Shown here in pieces: positions 17,824 through 26,370 of a stretch of DNA of 64,000 nt. This DNA is from Parabacteroides faecis (GTDB lineage: Bacteria > Bacteroidota > Bacteroidia > Bacteroidales > Tannerellaceae), in assembly GCF_014647375.1 (NCBI RefSeq), contig NZ_BMPB01000003.1, forward strand, positions 124,001-188,000, given 5' to 3'. The notes under the pieces were generated by a model. That model was given only the letters and a program-made list of their open reading frames with translations, searched no databases and was not told where the DNA came from. A program made the translations under genes and the position numbers. Positions within the stretch are counted from its first letter, which is position 1. Every line of letters starts with the position of its first letter.

Positions 17824-18585
17824 ATGAAGATCATCACATACAATGTAAACGGTCTGCGTGCAGCCGTTGGAAAGGGATTGCCCGAATGGCTCGGTGAGCA
17901 GCAACCGGATGTACTTTGCCTGCAGGAAACCAAACTGCAACCGGACCAGTTTCCGGCAGAAGCATTCGAGGCTCTGGGCTATAAAGCCTATTTATTCAGT
18001 GCACAAAAGAAGGGATACAGCGGCGTCGCCATCCTGACCAAGCAGGAACCCGATCATGTGGAAACCGGCATGGGAATAGAGAAATACGATAATGAAGGAC
18101 GCTTTATCCGTGCAGATTACGGCGATATCTCCATCGTAAGCGTCTACCACCCTTCAGGAACCAGCGGCGATGAACGTCAGGCGTTTAAGATGGAATGGCT
18201 GGAAGACTTCCGGAACTATGTAGTGGAATTACAGAAAACACGCAAGCAACTGATCCTTTGCGGCGACTATAATATCTGCCATGAACCGATAGATATCCAT
18301 GATCCTGTACGGAATGCGACCAATAGTGGTTTCCTTCCTGAAGAACGCGAATGGATGACGCGGTTCCTCGATTCCGGATTTATCGACACGTTCCGTTTCC
18401 TGAATCCCGACAAGCAGCAATATACCTGGTGGAGCTACCGCTTCAATGCGCGCAAAAACAATAAAGGCTGGCGTATCGACTACTGCATGGTGAGCGAACC
18501 GGTAAAGCCGTTACTGAAAGAAGCCTACATATTGAACGATGCCATACACTCGGATCATTGCCCGGCGGTATTGGAAATCAAATAA
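17824..18585 (+). CDS. xth: Exodeoxyribonuclease III / AP endonuclease
   Basis: This 253-residue enzyme of the exonuclease-endonuclease-phosphatase fold has the expected active-site blocks: ITYNVNGLRAA at the N-terminus, LQETKLQ (metal-binding Glu near 34), GYSGVAI, CGDYNICH, the WWSYRFNARKNNKGWRIDYCMVS block and the final SDHCPAVLEI. It cleaves DNA at abasic sites and has 3'-exonuclease and phosphatase activity in base-excision repair. It is a single gene with its own promoter and a strong downstream hairpin. Confidence 0.96.
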   Translation: MKIITYNVNGLRAAVGKGLPEWLGEQQPDVLCLQETKLQPDQFPAEAFEALGYKAYLFSAQKKGYSGVAILTKQEPDHVETGMGIEKYDNEGRFIRADYGDISIVSVYHPSGTSGDERQAFKMEWLEDFRNYVVELQKTRKQLILCGDYNICHEPIDIHDPVRNATNSGFLPEEREWMTRFLDSGFIDTFRFLNPDKQQYTWWSYRFNARKNNKGWRIDYCMVSEPVKPLLKEAYILNDAIHSDHCPAVLEIK

Positions 18586-18620
18586 AAGACAAGAAGAAAT
18601 TGTATCAAAAGACGATATTT

Positions 18621-18655
18621 ACCGGACGCAGAATTCTAAGACATCTGCGTCCGGT
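18621..18655 (+). terminator. Rho-independent terminator after xth
   Basis: A 12-bp stem (ACCGGACGCAGA / TCTGCGTCCGGT) with an 11-base loop is followed by TTATTTGTTTT. It lies between the converging xth and GNAT genes. Confidence 0.85.
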
Positions 18656-18683
18656 TTATTTGTTTTGATATATCTACTTAAAC

Positions 18684-19238
18684 CTACTCCCGCCAATACT
18701 CCGGCTTATCCAACGCTTCAGCACATTTAACTTTCCCTTTGGGGAAATCTTTCGTTTTCGGGATGAGGAACTGATACATCCAACAATCTGCATAGATGCT
18801 TTCGATCGGATAAGGAGGCGGATAACCGGCCTCTTCTGCCTTTCCTTTAAATCCGTGGCGGGGATAATATTCTTTATGCCCCAGAACAAATACCAACTCC
18901 ACACCCATCTCCTTCAATATCCGATGCCCTTCGCGGATCAATAAACCGCCAATTCCTTGCTTCTGATATGCTGGTTTTATAGCCAATGGAGCCAGGATAT
19001 ACACAGAAGGAGAAGGATTGGATCCCTCCAGTAAGGCCTTGGTGAAAAGAATATGCCCTATGGCTTCCCCCTGGTAACAGGCAAGTAGCGAAACAAATGG
19101 TTCGGCACTCGCATCTGCAAGCAGATCCTTCACCAGTCGAGCTTCGTCTTCCTCGCCGAAAGCAAGCCGTTCGACGTTCATTACGTCACTGAAATCGTCG
19201 GAAGTAGCCTTCCTGACATGTACGTCATTCAAATTCAT
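18684..19238 (-). CDS. GNAT-family N-acetyltransferase
   Basis: This 184-residue protein has the GNAT core: IGHILFTKALL (strand 4), LAPLAIKPAYQKQGIGGLLIREG (motif A with the acetyl-CoA loop Q-x-x-G-I-G, about 95-117) and the later VFVLGHKEYYPRHGFKGKAEEAGYPPPYPIE. It resembles the predicted acetyltransferases of COG3153. Substrate unknown. It is a single gene converging on xth. Confidence 0.9.
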   Translation of the reverse strand: MNLNDVHVRKATSDDFSDVMNVERLAFGEEDEARLVKDLLADASAEPFVSLLACYQGEAIGHILFTKALLEGSNPSPSVYILAPLAIKPAYQKQGIGGLLIREGHRILKEMGVELVFVLGHKEYYPRHGFKGKAEEAGYPPPYPIESIYADCWMYQFLIPKTKDFPKGKVKCAEALDKPEYWRE

Positions 19239-19314
19239 GATTATTTATATTAATGGTTATTATGCTCCCTTATGGGAACACTTTATTCGTACAAAAAAGA
19301 AAATAAAAAGAAGG

Positions 19315-19338
19315 TTCGGATAAAGATATATATCCGAA
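19315..19338 (-). terminator. Second hairpin terminator after the SGNH hydrolase gene
   Basis: TTCGGATA (19315-19322) pairs with TATCCGAA (19331-19338). On the minus strand the hairpin is followed by a U-rich run (CCTTCTTTTTATTTTC). Confidence 0.6.
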
Positions 19339-19352
19339 AAAGAAAAGTGGCC

Positions 19353-19374
19353 AGCCTATAAAGAGTTATAGGCT
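19353..19374 (-). terminator. First hairpin terminator after the SGNH hydrolase gene
   Basis: AGCCTATA (19353-19360) pairs with TATAGGCT (19367-19374) around six bases. On the minus strand the sequence beyond it becomes T-rich (ACTTTTCTTTTTC). With the next hairpin it makes a tandem stop. Confidence 0.65.
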
Positions 19375-19460
19375 GTTATTACGCACTTATAGATGTAGAA
19401 TGTAGTGTTTTCAAAAAACTGTTTTTATAATTCGGGAGCAAATATAATAAAATAATCCGG

Positions 19461-20132
19461 TCAATAACGTTTCAGTGCCGGAAGAAGTATTTCTTCCATT
19501 ATTTTATATCCATCCAAAGTGGGATGTACACCGTCCTTTGAATATTTCTCGGGTAATCCTCCCCTTTCATCAGCCAGTCGGGAATGATAATCGATATAAG
19601 TCAGCTTGTTACGATCGGCATAAGCCTTGATCATTTTATTCAGTTCGATAATTTTACCGGCAGGCTCCAAGCCTTTACGCCATCCGAATTCGTATGCGGG
19701 TAATACGGAACAAAGGATCGCATCTATATTATTAGCCTTTGCCAACTCAACCATAGAGATTATATTTCCGAGGATATTCTCCATTGCTATATATCCGTTA
19801 TTCTGCGCGATGTCATTCGTACCGGCCAGGATCACGACAGCCTTAGGTTTCAGGTTAATTACATCTGCACGGAATCTGACTAGCATTTCTGCCGTTGTCT
19901 GTCCGCTGATGCCTCTGCCTATAAATCCATTTGTCTTAAAGAATAACGAATCGGTCGACCACCACCCATCTGTAATCGAGTTTCCCATGAAAACTACTTT
20001 GGAGGGAGTTTTCACTGTCTTGTTAGCCTCTGCGTAACGGCCAAACTGTGCCCAATCTTTCTGCTGGCCGAAAAGAGACGATGCAGTGAATATACATACT
20101 GCCAGCATAAAACATTTCTTAATGTTCTTCAT
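19461..20132 (-). CDS. Secreted SGNH/GDSL-family esterase
   Basis: This 223-residue protein has a signal peptide (MKNIKKCFMLAVCIFTASSLFG) and the SGNH blocks: VVFMGNSITDGW with nucleophile S52, the block II glycine near GRGISGQTTAEML, VILAGTNDIAQ (block III Gly-x-Asn) and DGVHPTLDGYK with the catalytic Asp and His. These hydrolases remove acyl groups, often from carbohydrates, in the periplasm or at the surface. It stands alone and faces away from a DUF2490 gene, sharing a 92-bp promoter region with it. Confidence 0.93.
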   Translation of the reverse strand: MKNIKKCFMLAVCIFTASSLFGQQKDWAQFGRYAEANKTVKTPSKVVFMGNSITDGWWSTDSLFFKTNGFIGRGISGQTTAEMLVRFRADVINLKPKAVVILAGTNDIAQNNGYIAMENILGNIISMVELAKANNIDAILCSVLPAYEFGWRKGLEPAGKIIELNKMIKAYADRNKLTYIDYHSRLADERGGLPEKYSKDGVHPTLDGYKIMEEILLPALKRY

Positions 20133-20161
20133 AATATGATTTTATTAAGTTCCAGAAGAAA

Positions 20162-20169
20162 CAAAAGTA
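20162..20169 (-). promoter_or_regulatory. -7 promoter box for the SGNH hydrolase gene
   Basis: The minus strand reads TACTTTTG (TAnnTTTG), 30 bases before the ATG at 20132. Confidence 0.55.
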
Positions 20170-20182
20170 ACGCTTTTATCTT

Positions 20183-20190
20183 TATCTTTG
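20183..20190 (+). promoter_or_regulatory. -7 promoter box for the second DUF2490 gene
   Basis: TATCTTTG lies 35 bases before the ATG at 20225. Confidence 0.6.
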
Positions 20191-20224
20191 CAAAGAATCT
20201 AAATCAAAAACACGTCATATTCTC

Positions 20225-20893
20225 ATGAAAAACTATTTCAGAAGAAATCGTTTCTTTATTCTGTCTGCTTTTTGGATACTTCTGTTTCATTCTTCCTTAT
20301 ATGCAATAGACGGAGCCGGTATGGCATTTAAGGTCAGTTTGTCGGGAAAGATTTATCATAAGTTTTCCTTTTTATTTGAAGAAGACATCCGCCCTAAATC
20401 CAATTTCAAGCAAGCAGAATGGTTTCTGACTACAGGGGAAGTCAACTATACATTCAATCCGTATGTAAAAGCCGGAGTGGCCTATATGCTGCTTTGCCAG
20501 TATAAAGCTTCGGAAGAATTACGCAATCGTTATTATGTGTATGCTTCGGCATCTTATCCGATCGGCAACCTTTCTTTCTCTTTACGGGAAAGATTTCAAA
20601 GTACTTTTAAGACGGGCGGCCAACATCCTAAAAATTATCTCAGGACTATGTTGACCGTTTCATACAAAATCGGTAAAACAGGCTTCTCCCCTTTCGTTTA
20701 CGGAGAATTGTTCAATAACACCGGCCACCAAGGGAATATGTACACAGAGCGTATCCGCCTCTCTACCGGAAGCGATTATAAGATCAATAAGCAAAATACG
20801 TTACAGCTATATTATCGTTACCATATATTTAATGTATATGATCCTGTCAACTACAAACATGCAATAGGGCTGACCTATTCGCACAGATTCTAA
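20225..20893 (+). CDS. DUF2490 outer-membrane protein (paralogue)
   Basis: This 222-residue protein with a signal peptide has amphipathic beta-strands and a C-terminal aromatic residue. It is clearly related to the protein at 15153-15827: both have LSFSLRERFQST / FTVSLRERFQST, an NTLQLYYRY / NSLQLYYRY strand near the end, and a final H-(A/M)-I-G-L-x-Y-S strand. Unlike the first copy, it is a single-gene unit with its own promoter. Function unknown. Confidence 0.83.
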   Translation: MKNYFRRNRFFILSAFWILLFHSSLYAIDGAGMAFKVSLSGKIYHKFSFLFEEDIRPKSNFKQAEWFLTTGEVNYTFNPYVKAGVAYMLLCQYKASEELRNRYYVYASASYPIGNLSFSLRERFQSTFKTGGQHPKNYLRTMLTVSYKIGKTGFSPFVYGELFNNTGHQGNMYTERIRLSTGSDYKINKQNTLQLYYRYHIFNVYDPVNYKHAIGLTYSHRF

Positions 20894-20902
20894 AAAAATA
20901 AC

Positions 20903-20910
20903 TATCTTTG
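20903..20910 (+). promoter_or_regulatory. -7 promoter box for the preQ1-regulated transporter
   Basis: TATCTTTG lies about 30 bases upstream of the structured leader, so the transcript would begin near 20915-20918 and carry a leader of about 75 bases. Confidence 0.6.
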
Positions 20911-20939
20911 CAACCTGAATAAATAAAAAGACATAATAC

Positions 20940-20988
20940 GGAAAGCCCGTGCTTTCCCGAGTGCTTGATAAACCTCGTAAAAAACAAG
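20940..20988 (+). promoter_or_regulatory. PreQ1-I-type riboswitch
   Basis: The aptamer core is 20958-20988. Stem P1 is CGAG (20958-20961) with CUCG (20974-20977). It closes a 12-base loop, UGCUUGAUAAAC, which aligns position by position with the loop of the Bacillus class I preQ1 aptamer and ends with the C that pairs with the ligand. An A-rich tail (UAAAAAA) follows. CAAG (20985-20988) is complementary to CUUG in the loop (20964-20967), giving the expected H-type pseudoknot. A separate 7-bp hairpin (20940-20957) precedes it. The pseudoknot ends four bases before the ATG of the transporter gene, so ligand binding would block ribosome access. Confidence 0.85.
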
Positions 20989-20992
20989 AATT

Positions 20993-21676
20993 ATGCAGAG
21001 AACAACTGTCACAATCCCGTTCATGCTTCTGGGTATTCTCTTTAATATATGCCTGGTAGCTTCCAATCTTTTAGAGACAAAAGTCGTACAGGTATTCGGC
21101 ATCACCGCCACTGCCGGACTGATTGTATTCCCTATTTCCTATATTATCAACGACTGTATAGCCGAAGTATGGGGATTCAAGAAAGCACGTTTGATCATCT
21201 GGAGCGGGTTCGCATCCAATTTCCTGGTTATCGGATTTGCCCAACTGGCTGTTATGTTGCCTGCCGCCCCTTTCTGGGAAGGCGAAGAAGGATTTAATTT
21301 CGTCTTCGGGATGGCGCCGCGCATAGCCATTGCCAGCCTGATCGCTTTCCTGGTCGGTTCTTTCCTGAATGCATACGTTATGAGTAAAATGAAAATTGCG
21401 TCGAACGGGAAACACTTTTCCGTACGGGCAATCGTCTCGACCTTAGTCGGCGAAAGTGCTGATTCGATGATCTTTTTTCCGATAGCTTTCGCCGGACTGA
21501 TACCGACTAAGGAACTACTGATCATGATCGGAACGCAGGCAGTCCTGAAGTCTTTGTACGAAGTGATAATCCTCCCGGTAACCGTCCGCGTTGTGAAATA
21601 CATAAAGAAAGTAGACGGCAATGATGTGTATGATATAGGAACGTCCTATAATATATTAAAAGTGAAGGATATATAA
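20993..21676 (+). CDS. yhhQ: Queuosine-precursor transporter (YhhQ/VUT family)
   Basis: This 227-residue membrane protein has about six hydrophobic segments and the family pattern YIINDCIAEVWGFKKARLIIWSGF, GSFLNAYVMSKMKI and GESADSMIFFPIAF. E. coli YhhQ imports queuosine precursors for tRNA modification. Here the gene directly follows a preQ1-I-type riboswitch, which independently supports uptake of a preQ1-related precursor. No queuosine biosynthesis genes lie nearby, so salvage is likely. Confidence 0.93.
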   Translation: MQRTTVTIPFMLLGILFNICLVASNLLETKVVQVFGITATAGLIVFPISYIINDCIAEVWGFKKARLIIWSGFASNFLVIGFAQLAVMLPAAPFWEGEEGFNFVFGMAPRIAIASLIAFLVGSFLNAYVMSKMKIASNGKHFSVRAIVSTLVGESADSMIFFPIAFAGLIPTKELLIMIGTQAVLKSLYEVIILPVTVRVVKYIKKVDGNDVYDIGTSYNILKVKDI

Positions 21677-21706
21677 ATCACTACAAAGCCACGCAAACCC
21701 ATTATA

Positions 21707-22696
21707 TCAAGATGCCGCAGAGGTAGAGAAGTCTATATTCTCCGTCGTTTCCGTCCAGTTCTCCACTTTAAAACCATCGGAAGACGTTTCTTCGGAATAT
21801 AACTCACCTAAGGTAACATTAAGTGTCAAACGGTTTCCGGCAACCAGTGCATTAGCTAATGGTTTTTGGAAACGCTTTACCTGTCCATTTTTTAATATCA
21901 ATAAAATAGTCAACGGTGGATTATCCGCAGAAGGGAACACCATCACTGTCGAGTTAGCGGACATGGACATACTATCAGCAGCCATATCTAAAGGAAATGC
22001 TACAGTTTTAGTAAAATCGCTAGGTTCAGCTGTGTAATAATTCAAACGGGAAGCAATATCACCTATCAGGATACGGGCAGATACAATACTTTCATCCATC
22101 TTATCTCCATCTTTATTGACTAACGTTATTTTCAAACCAGTGACAGCACGTTTTAACGTAGCCTGCATCTTCTCGCTTCCTATATCGATCGGATCTATCG
22201 CATGCAAATAATCATACACAGGCGTATAGGTTGTATCAGAATAACTTTCTTTTCGCAAAGATAAATACAACTCAGCTAGATTTACCCCTATCCGTAACCC
22301 TGGTTCATTAATAGATGTCGCATCATAAGTTGAATCGACCTGACTATTTTTTGGGATAGCCCAATACAGAAGACTATATTCTCCAAGAGGAAGCTTAACA
22401 GGTAGCGCAGCATTATATACACTACCGCCATTCACTGTGTACATTGCATTAATAGGAGAAAGCGTTCCACTCCTACTGTAGTTACCATAATATAAGGTAG
22501 TATCATCCAGACATGGATATACCATTAATGCACCGGTAAACGGAGTTGTGGAAGTTGTGGTCGAAACCATCATTTGGGCAAGTTCGGGAGTTATCAAATC
22601 CGAACTATTCCCATCCTTACAGGAACAATCATCATCTTTTGAACAACTGCCAAGAAATGTTACTATCAGCAGCACTGAAAAAACTAACTTATTCAT
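21707..22696 (-). CDS. FimB/Mfa2-like lipoprotein
   Basis: This 329-residue protein starts at the ATG at 22696, giving MNKLVFSVLLIVTFLGSC, a good lipoprotein signal; an earlier in-frame start lacks support. The mature region is beta-rich, with MQATLKRAVTGLKITL and a C-terminal VAGNRLTLNVTLGELY strand. This resembles the FimB/Mfa2 anchor-subunit family of Bacteroidales pili, but similarity is only by pattern. It is alone, far from the fimbrial operon at 49-60 kb. It could instead be a surface lipoprotein of unrelated function. Confidence 0.6.
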   Translation of the reverse strand: MNKLVFSVLLIVTFLGSCSKDDDCSCKDGNSSDLITPELAQMMVSTTTSTTPFTGALMVYPCLDDTTLYYGNYSRSGTLSPINAMYTVNGGSVYNAALPVKLPLGEYSLLYWAIPKNSQVDSTYDATSINEPGLRIGVNLAELYLSLRKESYSDTTYTPVYDYLHAIDPIDIGSEKMQATLKRAVTGLKITLVNKDGDKMDESIVSARILIGDIASRLNYYTAEPSDFTKTVAFPLDMAADSMSMSANSTVMVFPSADNPPLTILLILKNGQVKRFQKPLANALVAGNRLTLNVTLGELYSEETSSDGFKVENWTETTENIDFSTSAAS

Positions 22697-22796
22697 AATC
22701 ACCAAATGTTTGTTTAGATTTATGCTTATAGAAACAGCATACAAACAGATTGGTTCTCTGAATCGGTCTTATTAACTTTTCGGTAGCGGCTAAGAT

Positions 22797-23402
22797 TTAT
22801 TTAAACAGATGCGACCAGTCTTCTCTGGCCTGGGGTGTATACGTACGGATACCCAGAGATTCTGCAGTACGGCAGTTAGGGACAGAATCGTCCAGGAACA
22901 GGGTCTCTTCGGGTTTTATCACAGCATCTTTCAATACATATTCAAAGATATCAGCATTGGGTTTCAGCATATTCAGCTCGTAAGAAAGGTAGATCTTATT
23001 GAAAAAATCCCCGGCATGATGACCCTGATAAGCAAAGCTGTTCTTTTCCGCCCATTGCCAATGGATCTCGTTCGTATTGCTGAGCAGCATCGTGTTGTAT
23101 TTCTTACGAAGTTCCATCAGCAGTTCCAGCTTATAAGCGGGAATATCGTCGAGCATGGCGATCCAGGCGGCATCGATCTGTTCATCGGTCAGATGCTGAC
23201 GGGTCAGGTGGCGGATCCCATCCCTGAACTCCGTCGATGTGATAGTGCCTATTTCTATCTGCATGAACAAGTCCTTGCTGTTCAAAATACAATCGCGGAC
23301 ATTGGGTACACCGAAACTTTCAAAGGCCTCCACGCAACGGTTACGGGTCAGATTGATAATCACCCCACCAAAGTCTATAATCAAGTTTTTAATTCCATCC
23401 AT
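22797..23402 (-). CDS. HAD-superfamily hydrolase (HAD-IA type)
   Basis: This 201-residue protein carries the HAD motifs: LIIDFGGVIINL (motif I, with the second Asp replaced by Gly as in some family members), LLSNTNEIH (motif II) and KPEETLFLDDSVPNCRTAESLGI (motif IV). YihX-like alpha-D-glucose-1-phosphatases have the same D-x-G-G-V motif. It begins 17 bases after potD and is probably the last gene of the polyamine-transport operon. Substrate unknown. Confidence 0.88.
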   Translation of the reverse strand: MDGIKNLIIDFGGVIINLTRNRCVEAFESFGVPNVRDCILNSKDLFMQIEIGTITSTEFRDGIRHLTRQHLTDEQIDAAWIAMLDDIPAYKLELLMELRKKYNTMLLSNTNEIHWQWAEKNSFAYQGHHAGDFFNKIYLSYELNMLKPNADIFEYVLKDAVIKPEETLFLDDSVPNCRTAESLGIRTYTPQAREDWSHLFK

Positions 23403-23419
23403 ACTTCATAATAATCTAT

Positions 23420-24748
23420 TCACCAGCGTCTGCGACGTCTGTGATAACGCTTTTTCTGTTTATATTCACGTATTCTGCGGTAAAGTACCCAGACCAATAA
23501 CAGGCCGAAGACGGCAAAGATCAACAAAACGATCCCCGTATTCAGGTTATCCCCTTTTACGCGGCTCCACATTTCCAGTACCAGTTCGGTCTCGTCGCCG
23601 AAATCACGGATCATAGCACACCGCTCCACCACCTTGTGGTCGGGATATTGCACCGGATTGATTTGGATACTATCGTTTCCGGGACCAAAGAAATAGCTGA
23701 GGTTCGAGAACTCTTCAACCGTCGTGTCTATCTTTGCTTCCAGTATTTCGGGAGTAGCCACGGCACTCACATACCCATTGGCATCCATATTACGCAAAGC
23801 AATATCCGCACGACAAAGATAATCAAGAAAATAACTGGCAGCTTTTACATTACGGGCATATTTAGGGATCGCCCAGCCGTCATACCAGATATTACTGCCT
23901 TCCAGAGGGACTTCGTACCCCAGCTCGACACCGACAGCATCCGCCTCTTCCATAGCCCAAACGGCATCACCGCTCCAGGTCAGGTTCAGCCATGCTTTGT
24001 TCTTGGTCATCATCTCCTTACCGAAGTCGGCTTCCCATCCGGCGATATTGGGTTTCATCCGTTTCAGATAATCTTCTGCGATGGCGATGGCTTCCGGCGA
24101 GTTGTCGTTCATCAGCTGTTCTACCGTAACGGTTCCGTCGGCCAACTCTTTGGCATGGGCGTAGATAATAGCCGTACCATAGGCATCGCGATAGCTGTCT
24201 TTCATCAGGATTTTGTTCTTATACCTAGGATTCCACAAACAATCCCAGGTCATTACTTCATCCTTCGATACAAACTTTTTATTATATAACAAACCGGCCG
24301 TTCCCCACATATAAGGAACCACATAGTCGGTCGTTTTCATACCCGGCTGGCTCAGTTTATTCAATTGTTCCTGAATATAGGGAGATATGTTATCCAGATA
24401 ATCGGGAGTCTTACCGAAATTGCGGTCGATAGGAAGCAACAAGCCCTTTTTCAGCATTCGCTCGATAATATATTCGGAAGGACAAATCAGATCGAAATCT
24501 TCATGACCCCGTTCGATCTTGGTCAACATGATCTCGTTGATATCGAAAACCTGGTAAATGATGCGGATGTCTTCGCCTGTCTGTTCTTTATACCAGACCG
24601 GGAACTCATCCAGGATATCTTCATCGATATAATCTGCCCAGTTGTATATCTTCAATATTTTGCTGCGTTCCTTCTCCGTGCGTGCACAGGAAGACAAAAC
24701 ACCCAGACAAGCAACCAGCACACATATTATTTTAATCAGTCTATTCAT
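23420..24748 (-). CDS. potD: PotD-like spermidine/putrescine-binding lipoprotein with C-terminal membrane segment
   Basis: This 442-residue protein has a lipoprotein signal (MNRLIKIICVLVACLGVLSSC) and a PotD/PotF-type solute-binding fold (ILKIYNWADYIDEDILDEF near the start, LNLTWSGDAVWAM, YDGWAIPKYARN). Unusually, after the fold there is a hydrophobic helix (about 403-424, GIVLLIFAVFGLLLVWVLY) and a very basic tail ending KKRYHRRRRRW. Ordinary PotD proteins lack this. The tail would tether the binding protein at both ends to the inner membrane next to PotBC. It follows potC with a 22-base gap. Confidence 0.92.
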   Translation of the reverse strand: MNRLIKIICVLVACLGVLSSCARTEKERSKILKIYNWADYIDEDILDEFPVWYKEQTGEDIRIIYQVFDINEIMLTKIERGHEDFDLICPSEYIIERMLKKGLLLPIDRNFGKTPDYLDNISPYIQEQLNKLSQPGMKTTDYVVPYMWGTAGLLYNKKFVSKDEVMTWDCLWNPRYKNKILMKDSYRDAYGTAIIYAHAKELADGTVTVEQLMNDNSPEAIAIAEDYLKRMKPNIAGWEADFGKEMMTKNKAWLNLTWSGDAVWAMEEADAVGVELGYEVPLEGSNIWYDGWAIPKYARNVKAASYFLDYLCRADIALRNMDANGYVSAVATPEILEAKIDTTVEEFSNLSYFFGPGNDSIQINPVQYPDHKVVERCAMIRDFGDETELVLEMWSRVKGDNLNTGIVLLIFAVFGLLLVWVLYRRIREYKQKKRYHRRRRRW

Positions 24749-24770
24749 TCTTCTATTCCTGTTTTTGACG

Positions 24771-25562
24771 CTACTTAGCGGATGATTTATCGGCTCTCTT
24801 ATTGATCACGATCAGCAATACCAATACGGTGACAAAGATGATCGTCGACAACGGACGCAGTTCAGGGGTAAGCCCTCCCTTCCGGGCATCCGCATAGATA
24901 AAGGTGGAAAGTGTCTCCAACCCTTCGTTACCAATCGTAAAGATCGTAACGGCAAAATCATCGATCGAAAGAGTAAAAGCCAGGATAAAGCCACTGATCA
25001 TTCCCGGACGAATCTCCGGCAGAATCACTTTACGGAGTGCCTGGAACGGGGTTGCTCCCAGATCGAGTGCCGCTTCATACACATTCTGGTTCATCTTTTT
25101 CAGACGCGGCATCACGCTCAATACCACATAAGGCGTACAAAAGGTGATATGCGCCAGCACGACAGTCGTGAATCCTTGGGAAACTCCCAGGCTGACAAAC
25201 AGCAAAAACAGGGAAACACCGGTGATGATATCGGCATTCATCATCGGTATGGCATTCGTAAAATTCATTACCTGGCGCGGACGGGACCTCAGGTTAAAGA
25301 TACCTACAGCCGCAATACTTCCCAGAATTGTCGAGATCGATGCTGCCAGCATAGCGATCGCAAATGTATTCCACAAAGCCCCTACCAGCGAGCGTTGCAC
25401 ACCTCCGGTAAACAGCGAACTATACAGTTTTGTTGAGAAACCAGTCCAGTTACCGAGCACCTTCGCCTCGGTAAAAGAGAAGATCATGATGATCAGGATC
25501 GGTGAATAGAGCAGGACAAGAAGCAGCCACAGGTAAGCTTTCGCCATTATTTTCGTCATCAT
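24771..25562 (-). CDS. potC: Spermidine/putrescine ABC transporter permease PotC
   Basis: This 263-residue permease has six predicted helices and the EAA loop (YEAALDLGATPFQALRKVILPEIRPG, about 150-175), which contacts the ATPase. It belongs to the PotC/PotI group. Its start overlaps the end of potB by four bases (ATGA), indicating coupled translation. With PotB it forms the channel for polyamines delivered by PotD. Confidence 0.94.
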   Translation of the reverse strand: MMTKIMAKAYLWLLLVLLYSPILIIMIFSFTEAKVLGNWTGFSTKLYSSLFTGGVQRSLVGALWNTFAIAMLAASISTILGSIAAVGIFNLRSRPRQVMNFTNAIPMMNADIITGVSLFLLFVSLGVSQGFTTVVLAHITFCTPYVVLSVMPRLKKMNQNVYEAALDLGATPFQALRKVILPEIRPGMISGFILAFTLSIDDFAVTIFTIGNEGLETLSTFIYADARKGGLTPELRPLSTIIFVTVLVLLIVINKRADKSSAK

Positions 25563-26359
25563 ATCACACCTCCTCCTTCATTTGAAGCATTATCTTCCTC
25601 ATTGGTGAACAAGATCGTAATGCCGATCAGCAGCAACATGATCAGAGAAAGGGCGGCTCCATAGTTCCACATTCCGTTATTGATATTTTCCTGAACGGTC
25701 GTACCGAACAGCTTGATATTGTTCATTGTCAACAGCTCGGCAATGGCGAATGTCGATACGGTCGGCATAAAGACCATCACGATACCGCTCATCACGCCAG
25801 GCATCGACAAAGGAAAGATTGTCTTCATAAACACCTGAAAGGGATTAGCCCCCAGGTCCTGTGCCGCCTCGATCAGGTTACGGTCCATCTTCTGTAACGT
25901 ATTGTAGATCGGATAGATCATAAACGGCAGGAAGTTATACACCATACCGAAGATCAAGGCTCCCTCGCCCAACGGCAAGTTCAGAAAGTCGAACAGGGCG
26001 ACCGTTGCCAGCGTACGGATCAGGATGTTCACCCACATCGGCAAGATAAACAGTACGACCATTGTACGGGAAGTATTGAACCGGGCCTGGCTCAATATAT
26101 AAGCAGCGGGATATCCCAGTATCAGGCATACTAACGTGGTTATAATAGCAATCCCGATCGAATAGACGAAGGTATTCAACGCCTCGGGATGCATCATAAA
26201 CTTACGGAAATTGGCAAAGGTAAAGGCTCCTTCCGTATCTGTAAACGCATACAGGACGATCAAGAGCAACGGCATGACTACGAATACTGCCAGAAATAGT
26301 GCGTAAGGAATTGTCCAGTTCCTGCGACGCATGAAAAAAGCTGCAACTTTATTTATCAC
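25559..26359 (-). CDS. potB: Spermidine/putrescine ABC transporter permease PotB
   Basis: This 266-residue permease has an N-terminal helix (PYALFLAVFVVMPLLLIVLYAF), further helices and the EAA loop (IEAAQDLGANPFQVFMKTIFPLSMPG). It matches PotB/PotH proteins and sits between potA and potC with very short gaps. It forms the inner-membrane pore with PotC. Confidence 0.94.
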   Translation of the reverse strand: MINKVAAFFMRRRNWTIPYALFLAVFVVMPLLLIVLYAFTDTEGAFTFANFRKFMMHPEALNTFVYSIGIAIITTLVCLILGYPAAYILSQARFNTSRTMVVLFILPMWVNILIRTLATVALFDFLNLPLGEGALIFGMVYNFLPFMIYPIYNTLQKMDRNLIEAAQDLGANPFQVFMKTIFPLSMPGVMSGIVMVFMPTVSTFAIAELLTMNNIKLFGTTVQENINNGMWNYGAALSLIMLLLIGITILFTNEEDNASNEGGGVI

Positions 26360-26370
26360 TTCCTTCCCTT

